Counted from the first letter of the stretch, positions 35,206 to 47,929 are shown. The stretch is DNA of 64,000 nt from Perognathus longimembris pacificus (GCF_023159225.1 NC_063166.1:45253149-45317148); one strand, 5' to 3'. The notes: generated from the sequence alone by a model not told the origin. Translations and numbers: made by a program.

Positions 35206-35733
35206 AGTCAGATAAATACTACATTGGCATTCTGTAGTAAAAGTAGTGCAAATTGTCAGTAAGTGGTTAAACAACAGTCCATTACTTAGCTTAGTAGTTA
35301 AACTACAATTGTTGGTAAAAACTGTCTGCATGAAGAAGAACTCAGGTAGTAAGTAGTGAGTGTATTCAGATTCAGGCTGTACATAAAAGCATTTGAAACG
35401 AAGCACTCTCCTATTACTCTCTGACCACTAATACTAAGATGATTATCATTGAAGAAGCCAAGTGTGGCCTTTGCATATTTTGCTGAAATAAGTGTGTAAA
35501 GAACACATCCCCCTGAAATTTTGAAAAGCAATGATAAGCATTGTTTCTGTCTGTCTGCTTCTCTATTATCTAGTTATCAATATCTTGCAACCATCATTTA
35601 CTAGTGTTTCTAATTGTGTTTATATATTTTAAATTGAGAAAGTATGTCATGAAAGTATGTCCATATGGCAGGGACTGTGCGTGTGTATGATATATATATA
35701 TCTCTATATATATCTCATATATATATGTGTGTG

Positions 35734-35779
<46 letters not shown>

Positions 35780-36452
35780 CAGAAATTGGGTCCACAAAAT
35801 TCACATGCAAAGATATATCATTTATAAATTTCTAGGTTTATAGTTTCACAAAAATATTTTAAACAAAAAATACAATGTCCACTAATAAAATCATTAAAAC
35901 ACGATTGTAAAAGTGACAGTGTGGTAAAGGATATTTACTTGTAGTATATCACTAGTCATCGGAGTAATGCTTGCTCTCACAGAGGGTAAACACGGAAGTC
36001 TCGGTGGCTTTGCATAATATTAAGGTTATTTTTTGCGCATCCATAAGTAAATGTAGCTGCTCAAGGGGAACAGATGGCTTCTATTGCCATAGTGAGAGAA
36101 GAAAGCACACTGAGAGGCACTTTGGTGATTCAATTTTTTAAAAAAAGAGACGATGAAAAAAAAAAAGAGACGATGTAATTTTTACCTGCATCATTTAGGT
36201 AGAACTTAGTCATTTGGCCTCAATCACAAATTGAGTGAAACCATGCAAGTTTGGTTAGCATTAATGTTCTCCATCTTAGCTAGAAGGTAAACGGGACAGA
36301 GGTCTTCAGGATGACACAGTTGCATTATGAACTCCCTAGCACCATTTCAGTCATTTGTCTAATTACCTAAGAAATGGCACTATCACCTAGGAATTGGTTG
36401 GAGAGTCTCAAACTAGCCCTCCATTTTCATAAAACGTTTTCAGTGCACATAT
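35206..36452. other. No recognised gene
   Basis: Contains the TA-rich microsatellite at 35690-35778. A 16-bp direct repeat, aaaaaaagagacgatg, lies at about 36140-36155 and 36160-36176. Confidence 0.4.
35690..35778. repeat. (TA)n microsatellite, self-complementary
   Basis: Imperfect first half interrupted by ctc and gtgtgtgtc, then about 22 uninterrupted TA units from 35735. Can extrude as a cruciform. Confidence 0.93.
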
Positions 36453-36498
36453 CACCACCACCACCACCACCACCACCACCATCATCGTCATCATCATC
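36453..36498. repeat. (ACC)n then (ATC)n trinucleotide repeat
   Basis: Nine to ten CAC units grade into CAT/CGT units. Confidence 0.92.
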
Positions 36499-36599
36499 TG
36501 AGCAAGAGAGTATAAATGCATTCTGGGCCAGAGTTTGAAAAAAGTAAGCCTTCTGTCCCAATTTTACCTAATTGGTTAGCTAAAATAAATGACATTTGA

Positions 36600-36601
<2 letters not shown>

Positions 36602-36636
<35 letters not shown>
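36602..36636. repeat. (TG)n microsatellite
   Basis: About 17 units; no recognisable SINE attached on either side. Confidence 0.93.
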
Positions 36637-36637
<1 letters not shown>

Positions 36638-36639
36638 CT

Positions 36640-38615
36640 TGCAAGTGTTATAATTCTTGAATCAAACTGCACAATCTGGAGGGCTCTGTAGATCATTTTT
36701 ATTATTTGTTTTCTTTCTCTTCTCCTTACCTCCTCGCATCCTTAGTCTCTAGAATAGATGAAATGGTGATATCATGCCTGGCATGCTTAAGAATTTGAGA
36801 ATGCCAACATTCCCAAATGAACAGGAGTGAATCTGTAGATAGATTATTGTACACTGCGCCCTTTGATGGTGCTTGCATGTATCTTGAGTACGAAATTACT
36901 TTCAGTACTGTGTTACTGAGTTCTAAGAATAGCTTGGTTGCTTACTCATTTGTCTATTTTTCTTTATGCCTTTTCATCACCGGGAAGAGCAGTTGGATGA
37001 TTGCCTCTATGAGCAAAACCAGGACAGTTAAAAGATACAAATGTGTACTGTACCATCTTTGTTGCTATGCTCACATCATTTAGGTTTATATTTGTGGAGA
37101 CTGACTTTTTATTTTTATCTATATGTCAGTATTATAATCCACACTTTAAGCTCACCTTCTGTCCCATATGGCAAGGGAGGAATTATAAATAAGTTCATGC
37201 TGAGAAGTCAGCCAGCCCAGAAACTTCTAGGGTGGTAACTTAAAGGGTTCTTTTGAAACAGACAGTTGAGATTCATTTGGTTATTAAGCCAAATTTTACA
37301 AACATATATCAATTTCTTAGGTGTTCTAGCAAGTGTATTTTATTAAGGAGCAGACTTGCAAGATAGGATGTTTACAGGAAGCAAAGTGAAATGTGACAGT
37401 CAATTTAATAAGGAATAAAAGTAAATCATACTTCTTTAAAATCTCACAAAGAGTTTTTGCATCCTCCTATTCTAGAGGGAAAGTATAGATCTCATTTATG
37501 AATTGCTTCTTTATTGGGGGAGGAAGAAATGAAGTACCCTGACTAGATTGTTAATAAGGAATATATTCATGAATTAAAAAAGATTTGTCCATTTCTCAAC
37601 AAATAAAATGTAATAGATAAATGGAGCAGTATTAGATGATATACAATGACCTAGTTTCCATGACAACATGTTCCTATCTTACCTCATTCTTTCCTAAGTT
37701 ATCCAATTTAATTGGCCTATCCTGTCATCACACCTCCCCCTCATTAAACACATACCAGATCCTTTTCTGTGGTCATGTAGGCAGTAGAACAGCTTTCACA
37801 GCTGCTTACTGAATGAAAAGAGAATATTCTCTCTCTCTCTCTCTCTCTATGGCCCCCATTCTCTCTCTCTCTTCAGGAGTTTGGTTTGGGTAGGGAGAGG
37901 AATTTCAGTATTTCAGGATCAAGAGATGCAAGTGTCATGTATTTCCTTCTATCTATACACACACAGTGCATTCCCCTGGTACATTTTAAACAGAGATCCG
38001 GCCATGCCTCAGTTCACAGAGCTGCTGTTGATGGAGTTGGGATTTTCCTGACAGCGTGACAGGCTATTAATCACCTGTGACCGAAATAGCACACAAAGGA
38101 GAGCACTCCTGTTTCTCTCTTTCCCTGAGTGGGACTGGCGATGTGTTAAAACTCCTTGTCTTTGCATGAACCATATTCTTTCTAGTTTATTTAGCCTTTT
38201 TATTTGTGTCACCTTTCTCCCTGATTGGAGGACTTCTCATTTAGAACTGGGAAGGAGGTGTACTGTCATGGGTACGTGAGGTCATGGAGATGAAGTCAGC
38301 AGAATGCATGTTATATTTTAAAATACATAGCTATTTCACACCAACTTGGTTCAACCTAAGACTCATTGATGGAGTCATACAGCTTCATATTTACTGCTTT
38401 AGTAGCCCAGTGCATAAACTTGTATCTTTAATACCTTTGTCTTTCTAAGAGAATAAAAAGGATAATATTTAAGTTTAATATATTTTAATGGTCAGGGTAT
38501 GCTAGAAATAAAGTCTTTATACTCTTATAAATGGAATGTGTATTATGATTTTGTTTTTATGTGGTAAATATCAGAATAAAGTAATCCCATGCTCAGCTCT
38601 TGTAAATTCCTTTCT
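36640..38615. other. No recognised gene
   Basis: Interrupted CT microsatellite at 37827-37872. Several anonymous open frames of 60-90 codons with no known domain. Confidence 0.4.
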
Positions 38616-38619
38616 CATT

Positions 38620-38725
38620 TCTGGTTTTGAGCCTAGGTCTCCTGAGACTATGTAACCTGAGATGGCCTTATCCTCTTGTACCACCTCCTAAGTGCTGGAA
38701 TTATAGGTGTGAGTCACCATGTAGT
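38620..38725 (-). mobile_element. B1-like SINE
   Basis: Minus-strand monomer recognised from gtaccacctcctaagtgctg followed by gaattataggtgtgagtcac on the plus strand. No Geo half. Confidence 0.7.
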
Positions 38726-38729
38726 GAGA

Positions 38730-39492
38730 GCTCAGGGCTGGAGTTGGCCTTCATTTGCATTGCTTTAGTTAGTATTGGCATAGGCACTTGGGAGTCAATT
38801 CTTCCACCCACGATAGAAGATGGTCATCACAATAGCATGATTTCATGATCTGTCTAATTCAAAGAGACAAAATAATATGGAATCCATTAGTCACCGTGCC
38901 TTAGGTAGAAATACATCTAAAATTGTTCCTGAGTAGGAAGATTGTAAAGAGAGAAAATCAAAGCCAAAAAAGCAGAGTTCATCCATAGTTTTAAGAAGTC
39001 CACAGTGTTTTCTCTAAAGGACTACATGATCTGTCTAGACCTTATAGTTTCTGCCACAACTAATCAGCAGTGTTACTGTGGCATAAAAACAGTCATAAAC
39101 AATATAGAAATGAATTGACACAACTGCTTTTCAATAAAACTTTATTTATAAAGCAATGAACTTGTACTTCAGGCCACAGTTTGTGGAATCTTGGAACCAA
39201 GCACAAAGTAATTACTGAGACACATTGTTAAACAAGAAGGAGGGATAATTAATGGATTTTGTAAGAGGAAAGGTGAGAAGAAAGAGTAACTGGCATATAT
39301 CCAGCACCTGAGAGTTAGTGTGGTTCTGCACCCTTGCTAGCATTTCATTTTTACTTGTCAGGTGGATGTGAAAGAGAATCTCATTGTAGTTTTAAATTGC
39401 ATTCCCTTGATTGTATTATAAGTATTTTCCCCTCAGAATTTAATATTATTTCCTCAGACTCTTTGTGATTATTAAGTACAAACATCAAAGAT
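38730..39492. other. No recognised gene
   Basis: Unique-looking sequence with weak L1-like wording at about 39300-39420 that I do not claim. Confidence 0.35.
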
Positions 39493-39502
39493 TGTTTCAT
39501 GA

Positions 39503-39710
39503 TTTTTTTTTTTTTTGCCAATCCTGGGGCTTGGACTCAGGGGCTGAGTACTATCCCTGGCTTCTTTTTACTCAAGGCTAGCACTCTGCCACTTGAGCCA
39601 CAGTGCCACTTCTATATATGTGGTGCTTTTCTATATATGTGGTGCTGAGGAATTGAACCCAGGGTATACAGGGCAAGCACTCTTGCCACTAGGCCATATT
39701 CCCAGCCCAC
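39503..39710 (-). mobile_element. IDL-Geo SINE with internal duplication
   Basis: Minus-strand dimer with T14 on the left. Target-site duplication TGTTTCATGA at 39493-39502 and 39711-39720. The segment tctatatatgtggtgct occurs twice in tandem at about 39612-39646, and part of the ID half is deleted next to it. Confidence 0.9.
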
Positions 39711-39720
39711 TGTTTCATGA

Positions 39721-42700
39721 AACCAATCTCAATTGATAGAGAAACCAATCTCAATTATCTCCCTCATGCTGGTAGGGTAGATAGATGAGCAGCTATCCAA
39801 GCACGTATAGCTGACAGCTCTTCGCTGTCCTGCTGTTGGAGGAATACCATTTATCTTTCAAGGCACCATCTTGGAAAAAGAGACTTGGCTCTTACTTGAC
39901 ACATAGCTGCCAGATATTTGATCTTATACTTCCCAGCCTTCAGAACTGTGATAAATAAATTACCATTCTTTACAAATTGCCCAATATTGGAGAGTCTATA
40001 TTTTTGCTAATATAATAAGATGAGCCACCATTCCCACCACTAAGAAGCAAAAGAAACTTGGGAAATGTTATTAACCTTTCAGGAGTTCATTTTCTTTAAT
40101 AATATGATAAACACAATAGTATCTTTCAATATTGGTATTAGTTGTTGGTTTTACATTTTTCTCTTTATAGGGGCTAATAGACTGTAAACTACATCTTCCA
40201 GGCCTCTGGTCAAGAGGGCTGTGGTTTAGATTCTGCAAACATGAGACACTCATACAGACTTGGAAAGTGAAAAAGGAACACTCATCGCTCCCTGGTGGTG
40301 GGAAGTAGCCATGTGGGCCTACAGTGGCCATGATGTCTGTGGTGGTATTCAGGAGGGTTTCTGGGAACCTCCACTGGGGTGTATCATGCAAATGAGATAA
40401 CTGGAAGGGTTTTCTTGTGAACCAAATACTTCTGATTTTTCTTCAAATCCATCAGTGATCCTCATTGGCCATCACTCTCTTGCCCCAGGTCTAATAATCC
40501 CTCTCTGGTGAAATACTTAGGGTTGTATCTATTCTCTTCAGTGAATCCTGCTAGATATCTGTTAGCTTACACTATGTAACTACTTTAGTTTGTTCTGAAG
40601 ATTAAATAGCATCATTTATCTGGATCACCTACTTTGAGTCTGAATGTGTACTTAAGATCACCCACTTCCCTGCCTTTCCAAAGAGGATCTTCTCTTACTT
40701 TGAAACATAGGAATGGAAACAGATGGAGAATGGCAAAACCTTGCTTTTAGGCAGTAGGTTAGGAAAAGTCAGATAAAACTTCACAAGAAACTTGGTTTCC
40801 ATGGCTCCCAAGACAAGGTTCTAGCACAGATGGTATAGCACTGGCAAATCTGGGTTGAGACTCTACTATGTCTCAATCCAGCATTACGTGTTGTTGGCCA
40901 GGTTCAGTTCCAACCAGGTGTACTGGAATGACAGCATCCTTCCCTTGCTGTGATCCTGATGTTCTTTATAGTGCTTACACACAGTCTCATCACATTTCTT
41001 CTACTATGAGTTATGCCTTGAGCAAGTTACTACTAATACCTGCCAGAAATTTTGGAAGCAATTTTTCTAAGTGGAGTCAACAATGAAAATTACCTTCCTC
41101 CACACTGGGGAAGATTCAGCTGGAAAATAGTTGGTACAGTTATGGCCTTCTGTTCATTTCTCCATTGTCTTCAAAGAACTGAAAATAAACCACAAAATTT
41201 GGCTGCTTCCCAGGCAGCAACACTAGCTGACCTTTCTTCTGAATTCTCTTTTGCACACCATGTTTTGGCATTTTCAAAACTACTTCAAGTCAAATTTTGA
41301 CTTCAGAGTCTTAATCTTATTACTGTAGGAAGAAATTCTCCCCCAGGAGAGGATGTCTGGAGCTCTCCTGCCTTCTTGGTATCATCCAGCCAGAGCCCAT
41401 TTTCCTAATTCCTACATACAGCAAGGGTGTAGAGCCACACTAACTCTCAGGGCACAGCTGCTAATTGAGCAAACTATGTATCTCTTGTCCTCAACTTTCC
41501 CTTTCTAAACTCTCCTCCTGTCAGAGTCCCATTTCCTAGTTTTCAGAGACTTGGTGCTCTGAGTGATTTTTTATTAGCATGGTGCCCATCTCCAAAGTAT
41601 ATATTTTGTTAAAGCCTGACATCAGCCATACCCCACCCCAATGTAAGCAAGATCTACTTATATTTAATACACATGAAGATGCCTTCTGTGCAACTAAATC
41701 TGATAAACAACAGGAAGGAACTAAGCTTTTCTGTTCTCTAGGAGGTGTGTGGTGTCATCTTGGTAATGGAGACTCAGGCTTGGGGACAGTCATGGGCATT
41801 AGACAGTAGGTACTTTAGGTAAAGTAGAAGAGGACTTCCATGGAAAATGGATCGTAGTGGAATTCACATCACCTTTGGCTACTGAAACACTTGGTATATT
41901 CATAGATCTTTTCTGCTCAATAGAAAAGTTTTTTCTCTTCAGAAGTCCATCTGCAGGGCAACCTCATCTGGAGGAAGTTGAGGAATGCTATCTTTAGAAC
42001 TGTGCAAGGTATCAGGTGAGAGAACCTCACACTGAGGCTCTGAGAGAATCAGCAGGAAAGTGGGAGGAGCTGAAGGTGGGCTCAGTGATCTGTGACTCTT
42101 CTCTGAGCTAAGAGGAAAAGCAGCTCCTCTTAGGCACATGTCTGGCTGCACAGGACACCAGTGACCAGAAGCCTGTCTGTTTGTCCATCTTTGGGGCTCA
42201 GCAATAGTAAAGTGTGTCATCAGAACCCACTAGTGAGTTTATCATGGGCTCCTACATCTCAGCCCCAGCAACTCCACAAGCCTACGAGTGGTGTCTTAAG
42301 ATAATGTGAGGCTGCTAAACACACTAGAGGTATGTACTGGAAGAGGAAAGACTCAATGATTTGCACCATCTATGGAACATCTGCTTTGTTCTAGCACCAT
42401 ATTAGACACATGACCGAATTTTTGCAGCTGCCCTGAAAGAGAGAATGGGAATCTTTCCCGTTCAGAGAAGTGCTGCCTTTTCCAGAATCTGCCTGGTCCA
42501 GGGGATTTAGTGGGAGGGATGATGACATCAGAGGTTGGACTTGGGCTATGTGACAAAGGGATTTGAGTCATTTATTTGGGCACTGCTCTCAGGCAGGTCA
42601 CTAAGGAGGGGGATTGAGGCAGGAGTGGGGAGGGCGAATCAAGAAAGGGTGCACTTGATGGCAGTGATAGGGCTCACTGTCATAGCAACAGGGACCATGT

Positions 42701-43409
42701 CTCAATGGGACTTTGTGAGAGGTAGTATGACATAATTCAGAGTTTGTCTCCTGAGGAGGAGAGTGATCAGGTGGGGTGTGTTTACTCAGGGTTGAGGATG
42801 GCCCCCAGATGGCTCTCCTGGACCAATCTTGGCCCTTGGTGACCTCTGAGGTGCGCTGAAAGAACATGGGCAGTCTGATTATTTTTTGCTTTGAGAGTCA
42901 TTAGAGAAAGAATGGCTTATGTCTCTGCTCCTTCTTGGAAGGAAGGAAGATCAGATTGTACAACTACCTCCCTTCCCATTTTATTTGCCATTGTCAGAAT
43001 ACAGAAGAACAAAAAAAGTTGAAGGGACACTAGTTTGTGCTAGTTGGACAAGTGTGTATGGGTAATGTATATGTGGATTTGTATACAAAGTTAGTGTGTA
43101 TGTTCATACAAGTTTTGTATCCAACTTTATGTGAGTACTGTGATTCCTCGGGAAAATAATACCCGCCTAGAGAGCCATTCTCATTTGAACCCAGCTGTTC
43201 TCCTTGTCAAGTCTGTGCCTGCTTTCTTTCAGTTCAGCATAAGTCAAAAGCATCAAGGCCTAAAATGTTTTCTATGTGTTCTCTCTGGGATTAGGTACTT
43301 ACAGTGAGTAAGTACCTACTGTGAGTGTACTTATTTTACTAAGGAAATAATTTGGCCAAACTTTGACTTCAGAATAATCTTATTATTATAGTATACCTTA
43401 ACTTTCTCG
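39721..43409. other. No recognised gene; mostly unique
   Basis: Largest repeat-poor block of the right half. A local repeat gaaaccaatctcaatt lies at 39719 and 39741. Anonymous frames (40391-40071, 42220-41939, 42867-42601) show no domain. A 23-bp hairpin lies at 43294-43316. Confidence 0.4.
43294..43316. repeat. Short perfect inverted repeat
   Basis: GGTACTTAC, a five-base loop AGTGA, then GTAAGTACC. A partial third copy, gtgtactta, follows. Confidence 0.8.
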
Positions 43410-43421
43410 TACTATCTTTTA
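43410..43421. repeat. Target-site duplication around the L1/SINE chimera, left copy
   Basis: TACTATCTTTTA here is repeated exactly at 43968-43979. In the right copy the junction reads CTTTT/AAAG, the preferred type of L1 endonuclease nick. Confidence 0.88.
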
Positions 43422-43710
43422 TTTTTTAATTTTTTTTCTGAATAATTATTTATTGTCAAAGTGATGTACAGAGGGGTTACAGTTTCATATGTAAGGCAGT
43501 GGGTACATTTCTTGTATAAATTGTTACTTCCTCCCTCACTTCCCCCCCCCACAAGCCTCCCCCTTCCCCATTTCCATCTTCCCCCATGGGTTGTTCAGTT
43601 GGTTTACACCAAATGGTTTTTTAAGTATTGCTTTTGGAGTCGTTTGTCTTTTTATCCTTTGTCTCTCGATTTTGATATTCCCTTTCCCTTCCCTAGTTCT
43701 AATACCAGTA
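43422..43710 (-). mobile_element. Antisense L1 3' end, left arm of a head-to-head chimera
   Basis: Starts with a T-rich tail at the duplication, then the conserved terminus (gatgtacagaggggttacag), the pyrimidine-rich 3' UTR complement, and stops at ccagtata where the L1 3' UTR would continue. The plus-strand frame 43461-43889 crosses the junction and is not a gene. Confidence 0.92.
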
Positions 43711-43882
43711 TAGTGGCAAGAGTGCTTGCCTCGTATGAAGCCCTGGGTTCGATTCCCCAGCACCACATATATAGAAAATGTCCAGAAGTGGTGCTGTGGC
43801 TCAAGTGGCAGAGCTCTAGCCTTGAGCAAAAAGAAGCCAGGGACAGTGCTCAGGCCCCGAGTCCAAGACCCAGGACTGGCAA

Positions 43883-43941
<59 letters not shown>

Positions 43942-43967
43942 ATGAAATAACAAAAATAACAAAATCC
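43711..43967 (+). mobile_element. Sense IDL-Geo SINE, right arm of a head-to-head chimera
   Basis: Begins inside the ID half at tagtggcaagagtgcttgcc, missing about 18 head bases. The Geo half is complete, followed by about 15 AAAT units and an A-rich end. Joins the L1 arm with roughly 2 bases of overlap. Confidence 0.92.
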
Positions 43968-43979
43968 TACTATCTTTTA

Positions 43980-45625
43980 AAGCAGGCAGAAAGGGTTACT
44001 CCCCCGATCCATTTTAAACAAAGAAGAATATTAGACAGTTGTGTTACAATAAATAGAATGCATTTATCTTTCCAATCTCTTTGTGCTTTTTTCTCATTTG
44101 TAAAATGGAATGGTGAGTCTGTTTTAGTGGATAATTGTCAGCATACAATGTGATAATGGGTCTGAGAGGACTTCTGAAGTAACATCAGACTGGCTTCAGG
44201 AAGAGACTGAGTAGTCCTCTGATTTCAGGAATGTGTAAGAACTTTGCTTAGGAAGCGTGTCAGAGCACGAGGTTAAGGAACTAAACAGCTTTTCTTCCAA
44301 TGACACCATCCAAGGGAACTTTATAAAAGGAAACCTGCCCTGCATCCAACCTAAATCCATCAAAGGTACAGCTCAAACCACTGGGTTAGAAAATGGACGA
44401 GAAAAGTAGAGGTGGCAGACAGTGAGAAGTGCTAGTAAAACAGTTCCATTATCTGATATTTTTCAGAAGTGACTCTGATTTCAGGTGTTTTCTGATTTTA
44501 GAATATATGCCAACAGAATGAGATATCCTGGATATGAGTCTAACTGGAAAATTATTTCATGTTTCATGTGTACCTTCTGTACATACCCTAAATTCAATGT
44601 TATTTGTTTGTTTTAGTGCTCATACATCTTGACTGTTGCTTATTAAGGTCAAGCACAGTAGCTTCCACCAGGGGCAGCAAATTAATGCTCAAAAATGGTT
44701 TATGTTTTGGAGAACTTCAGATTTCAGATGTTCATATTAGGGACACTCAATGTCTTCTATTTGGAAGGCTTCCTCTTGCTCATCCTCTTATATCTCTAAG
44801 CAACACTTTCATCTGCATGCTAGTTTTCTATCCATGGTATTGTTATTCATTCTAGAAAAAAAGTGTGACTCAGAGATTCAACTTGTCCCATATAACTTAT
44901 GGAATAAACCTTTAAATTCAGATTTCATTAACTCACAGATCTACCTTCCTTCTTTTTGCTGATAGAAGAAAGATTTGTATTGCTACTTAAGGTGGCCTGC
45001 CATCATCATTGTCACATTGCTAACTTTTTAAAAGCTGGAAGCAGAAAACATAAAGTCCTTGATTACTGGCTGAATTTCTGCCCATGCTTTGGTGTACAGA
45101 AATCTTCCTGGTGGTTGCTAAAGACTAGGTTTAAACATACCTTCATAAACCCCTGAAAATTTTCCTTCTAGCCACAGAATGAAAGCTCACTGATATCTCC
45201 AGTTTCCACTGCATTTATTATTTATGTGTATACAGTGTCACTGAAATGATGAAGTTGGTACAGTCCCAAAGTTACATGCACCATGTCTCTCCAGGAATGT
45301 GTCCACTTGCCCTGCTGCAGCACTCTTTTCAGGAATTACCACACATCTCCTTTGCTATGCCACCTTCTTAGACCTATTGAGTTTGTTATTTTACCCCCAC
45401 AAAATCTATACCATGAATCAAATGTGTCCTTAATTCATTTCTTTGTTATTATTTATCTGTGCCCAAATTCAGCAAATACCTGTGTGCTTTTCTGTGCTTA
45501 CAAGATTCCTTTGTAGCTATGTTAGGGTTTTATGATATTATTCTGCTATGGACAGAAAAGATGTAAACACTTTCAAGCCTAGCTCCTGAAAGTCTTCCAC
45601 AAGCATATGTATGTGCTTTTATTAT
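43980..45625. other. No recognised gene
   Basis: A weak MIR-like phrase, ctcatttgtaaaatggaatg, occurs at 44093-44112. Anonymous open frames at 44604-44855 and 45283-45516 carry no known domain. Confidence 0.4.
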
Positions 45626-45629
45626 ATCC

Positions 45630-45800
45630 TGACTTGCAATCTTTTGGGTAAATAACTAAGATTGATGTCCTTAGATCATAGAGTAGTGTGGCTTTTAGTT
45701 TTTTGAGGAATTTTCATCCTGATTTCCATAGCGGCTGCATTCATGAATATTCTCACCACCAGTGTATTAGTGTTCCACAAGATGATATTTGTAAGTACTC
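45630..45800 (-). mobile_element. Old L1 ORF2 fragment
   Basis: Antisense L1 wording cttttgggtaaataactaag, gttttttgaggaattttcat and ttctcaccaccagtgtatta, from the region before the ORF2 C-terminus. Confidence 0.7.
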
Positions 45801-46034
45801 ATCTATGTCAAATTTCCTTTGGACCTTAACTTTGAAGATCATATATTTCACATTTAAGGAAGGCTACACAATCTTCATTCATATCTACTATAAGTAGCAA
45901 ATAATTTTTTTTATTAAACCATAGAAATGTTTGCTTTGATGAAGAACTAGGCATCAAGCACTTATTAATATAACATTTTTCCTACTTTTCTGTGAGTTCT
46001 CTATGAATAGAGATGTTTTGTTGTTAGATGGGAT

Positions 46035-46345
46035 TCTGTGTTTGTATGTGTGGTATGTGGTGTGTGTATGTGTGCACACACACGCGCATGTGAACACACA
46101 TGCATGCTAGTCCTAGGACTTGAACAAACATAGTACATGGGCTCTGTCCCTGAGCTTTTTGTTTTGTTGTTGCTGTTCAAAGCTAGTGCTCTACTACTTG
46201 AGTTCCACTTTTTCCACTTCCAGTTTGTTTTGGTGGTTAATTGGAGATTAAGGTCTCATGGACTTTCCTGCCCACCCTGGCTTTGAACCGTGATAGTCAG
46301 ATCTCAGCCTCCTGAGTAGCTAGACTACAACTGACCTTGATGGCA
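46035..46345 (-). mobile_element. 7SL/B1-like plus Geo-like SINE with degenerate (CA)n tail
   Basis: Mixed TG/CA tract at 46035-46105 followed by the minus-strand dimer (ctagtcctaggacttgaaca; ggttaattggagattaaggt; cagcctcctgagtagctaga). An insertion of gttttgttgttgctg-type sequence interrupts the Geo half. Confidence 0.82.
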
Positions 46346-46387
46346 TTCTTAACACCTGTCAAAGTTACATTGCTAGGAAGGACAGGT

Positions 46388-46575
46388 GAGGGCATATTTG
46401 GTGTAAACCAACTGAACAACTCATGGGGGGAGAGAGAAAGGAGGAGGGGGAGGGAGGAATGAGGGAGGAGGTAACAAACAGTACAAGAAATGTACCCATG
46501 GCCTAATGTATGAAACTGTAATCTCTCTGTACATCACTTTGAAAATAAATAAGAAAAAAAGAATAAATAAAAAAT
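46388..46575 (+). mobile_element. 5'-truncated L1 3' end
   Basis: Begins near atttggtgtaaaccaactga, then the purine-rich tract, gtaacaaacagtacaagaaa, the terminus and an A-rich tail. Close in sequence to the young L1 copies here. Confidence 0.88.
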
Positions 46576-46609
46576 ATTTTGCCAATGTAAAAAAATAAAA
46601 TCTTAAAAA

Positions 46610-46745
46610 ATTAATTTTATTGTTATTATAGAGGTGATATACAGAGGGAATGCAATTACATGAGTCAAGTAATAAGTATAATTCCTTTTGTACAGGATCA
46701 TCTGTTCAGGTGAGGGCATTTCTTGTCACACTGTTGTTCGTAGTT
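46610..46745 (-). mobile_element. Old L1 3' UTR fragment
   Basis: Minus-strand older terminus: attgttattatagaggtgat, cagagggaatgcaattacat, then tcaagtaataagtata. Confidence 0.55.
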
Positions 46746-46944
46746 AGTTTTAAAGGACCAGTATCACATCCTCATCTTGCTGAGAAGGGCAAAAACACCT
46801 GAGAGGATGTTTGTGCTGCTGCTCTATCAGATTATGTAGCCCTGAAGTCAGACACAGACTTTGGTTGACAATTTGTATCTGCGTTCTCTGTTTTGTTTCC
46901 TCTCACTTCTTAGAACATGTAATTTTTTTTGCATGTGAATTTTT

Positions 46945-47180
46945 AAAATGGTTACTAGAAAGGTGAAGTACAGGGTCTTTACAGTTAAATGAGTCAGGTA
47001 TAGAGTACATTGCTTTTGGGACAATGTCACTTCTTCCCTTTTTCCCTTGCTCTCTCCCAGTCTTTCCCTCCCATCCCCACCCATAAGTTGCAGAGTTCAT
47101 TTTCAACAGTGTTCAGTGAGTACCACTGCTGCATTTGTTCACTCTTTGTTTCTCCATTTCTGTGCTTCCCCTTTAGAAGC
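46945..47180 (-). mobile_element. Old L1 3' UTR fragment
   Basis: Minus-strand copy of the same older family, including gacaatgtcacttcttccct, catccccacccataagttgc and the gtgagtaccactgctgcatt end. Very similar in order to 51365-51620. Confidence 0.65.
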
Positions 47181-47198
47181 AGGTTTAACTTTGTAAAT

Positions 47199-47218
47199 TA
47201 TTATTATTATTATTATTG
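47199..47218. repeat. (ATT)n microsatellite
   Basis: Six to seven ATT units. Confidence 0.85.
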
Positions 47219-47219
47219 C

Positions 47220-47928
47220 TGTGGATTGATATCAGCAGAATACACAGTTTTTGTGTTCATTGTTGAAATAAATTCTTTGTGATTCACATTCCTTCATTAA
47301 GTCCTCCACTCTGATTCTGAGAATGCAAGAAGGAGTAAGCTGGTCCATCTTTCTCCTGGGAGACATGGTCTGACTATAATCCCATAATTTAGAAGACAAG
47401 CATCATATTTGAGCCTATGGATATCATAAACTCCCAGATACAAACATTAGACTATCTGAATGATCCAGGCATAGACGACTCTTGTCATCCCTGAAATTGA
47501 ATCTGCTTGCTTGATTTGGTGAGGAAAAACAGTCTACAAACCTCTGGTTTCTTCAGGGACATCCAGGGATTTCCCAGAAGTCCTTAACTTAGTTCACATT
47601 CTTCTACTTATTATAAAGAGTCAATGTAACAAACTCTATTAAGGAAATAGAGAAATTAGGGGAGGAGATGTTAGAAGCCTGAATTTTCCCCAGCCCAACT
47701 AGCTTTATAAACTTAATATATCTTCTCATGGACAGACCTAACCTTATTGCTGCCTTTTCTACTATCTTCTGGCATGAGAAGTCAGTCCTCACATCACCAG
47801 AGTGGATCAGGCTTGGGCATTTGCTGGCAGTGAGCAAGGCCACAATAAAGTGGTCTGCTTTTCTGGACTCGTGATGAGAGTCTGAGGAAGATTCTGGGTA
47901 AGGGAAAGGCAGTAACAAGAGCTTTCTC
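47220..47928. other. No recognised gene
   Basis: Anonymous 109-codon minus-strand frame at 47933-47604 without a domain I recognise. Confidence 0.4.
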
Positions 47929-47929
47929 T

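Noticed and set aside
43461..43889. 142-codon plus-strand frame
   Set aside because: Crosses the L1/SINE junction and is composed of antisense L1 3' UTR plus SINE.
46035..46575. Second possible head-to-head SINE/L1 chimera
   Set aside because: A minus-strand SINE and a plus-strand L1 end face each other, but about 40 bases of other sequence separate them and I found no shared target-site duplication.
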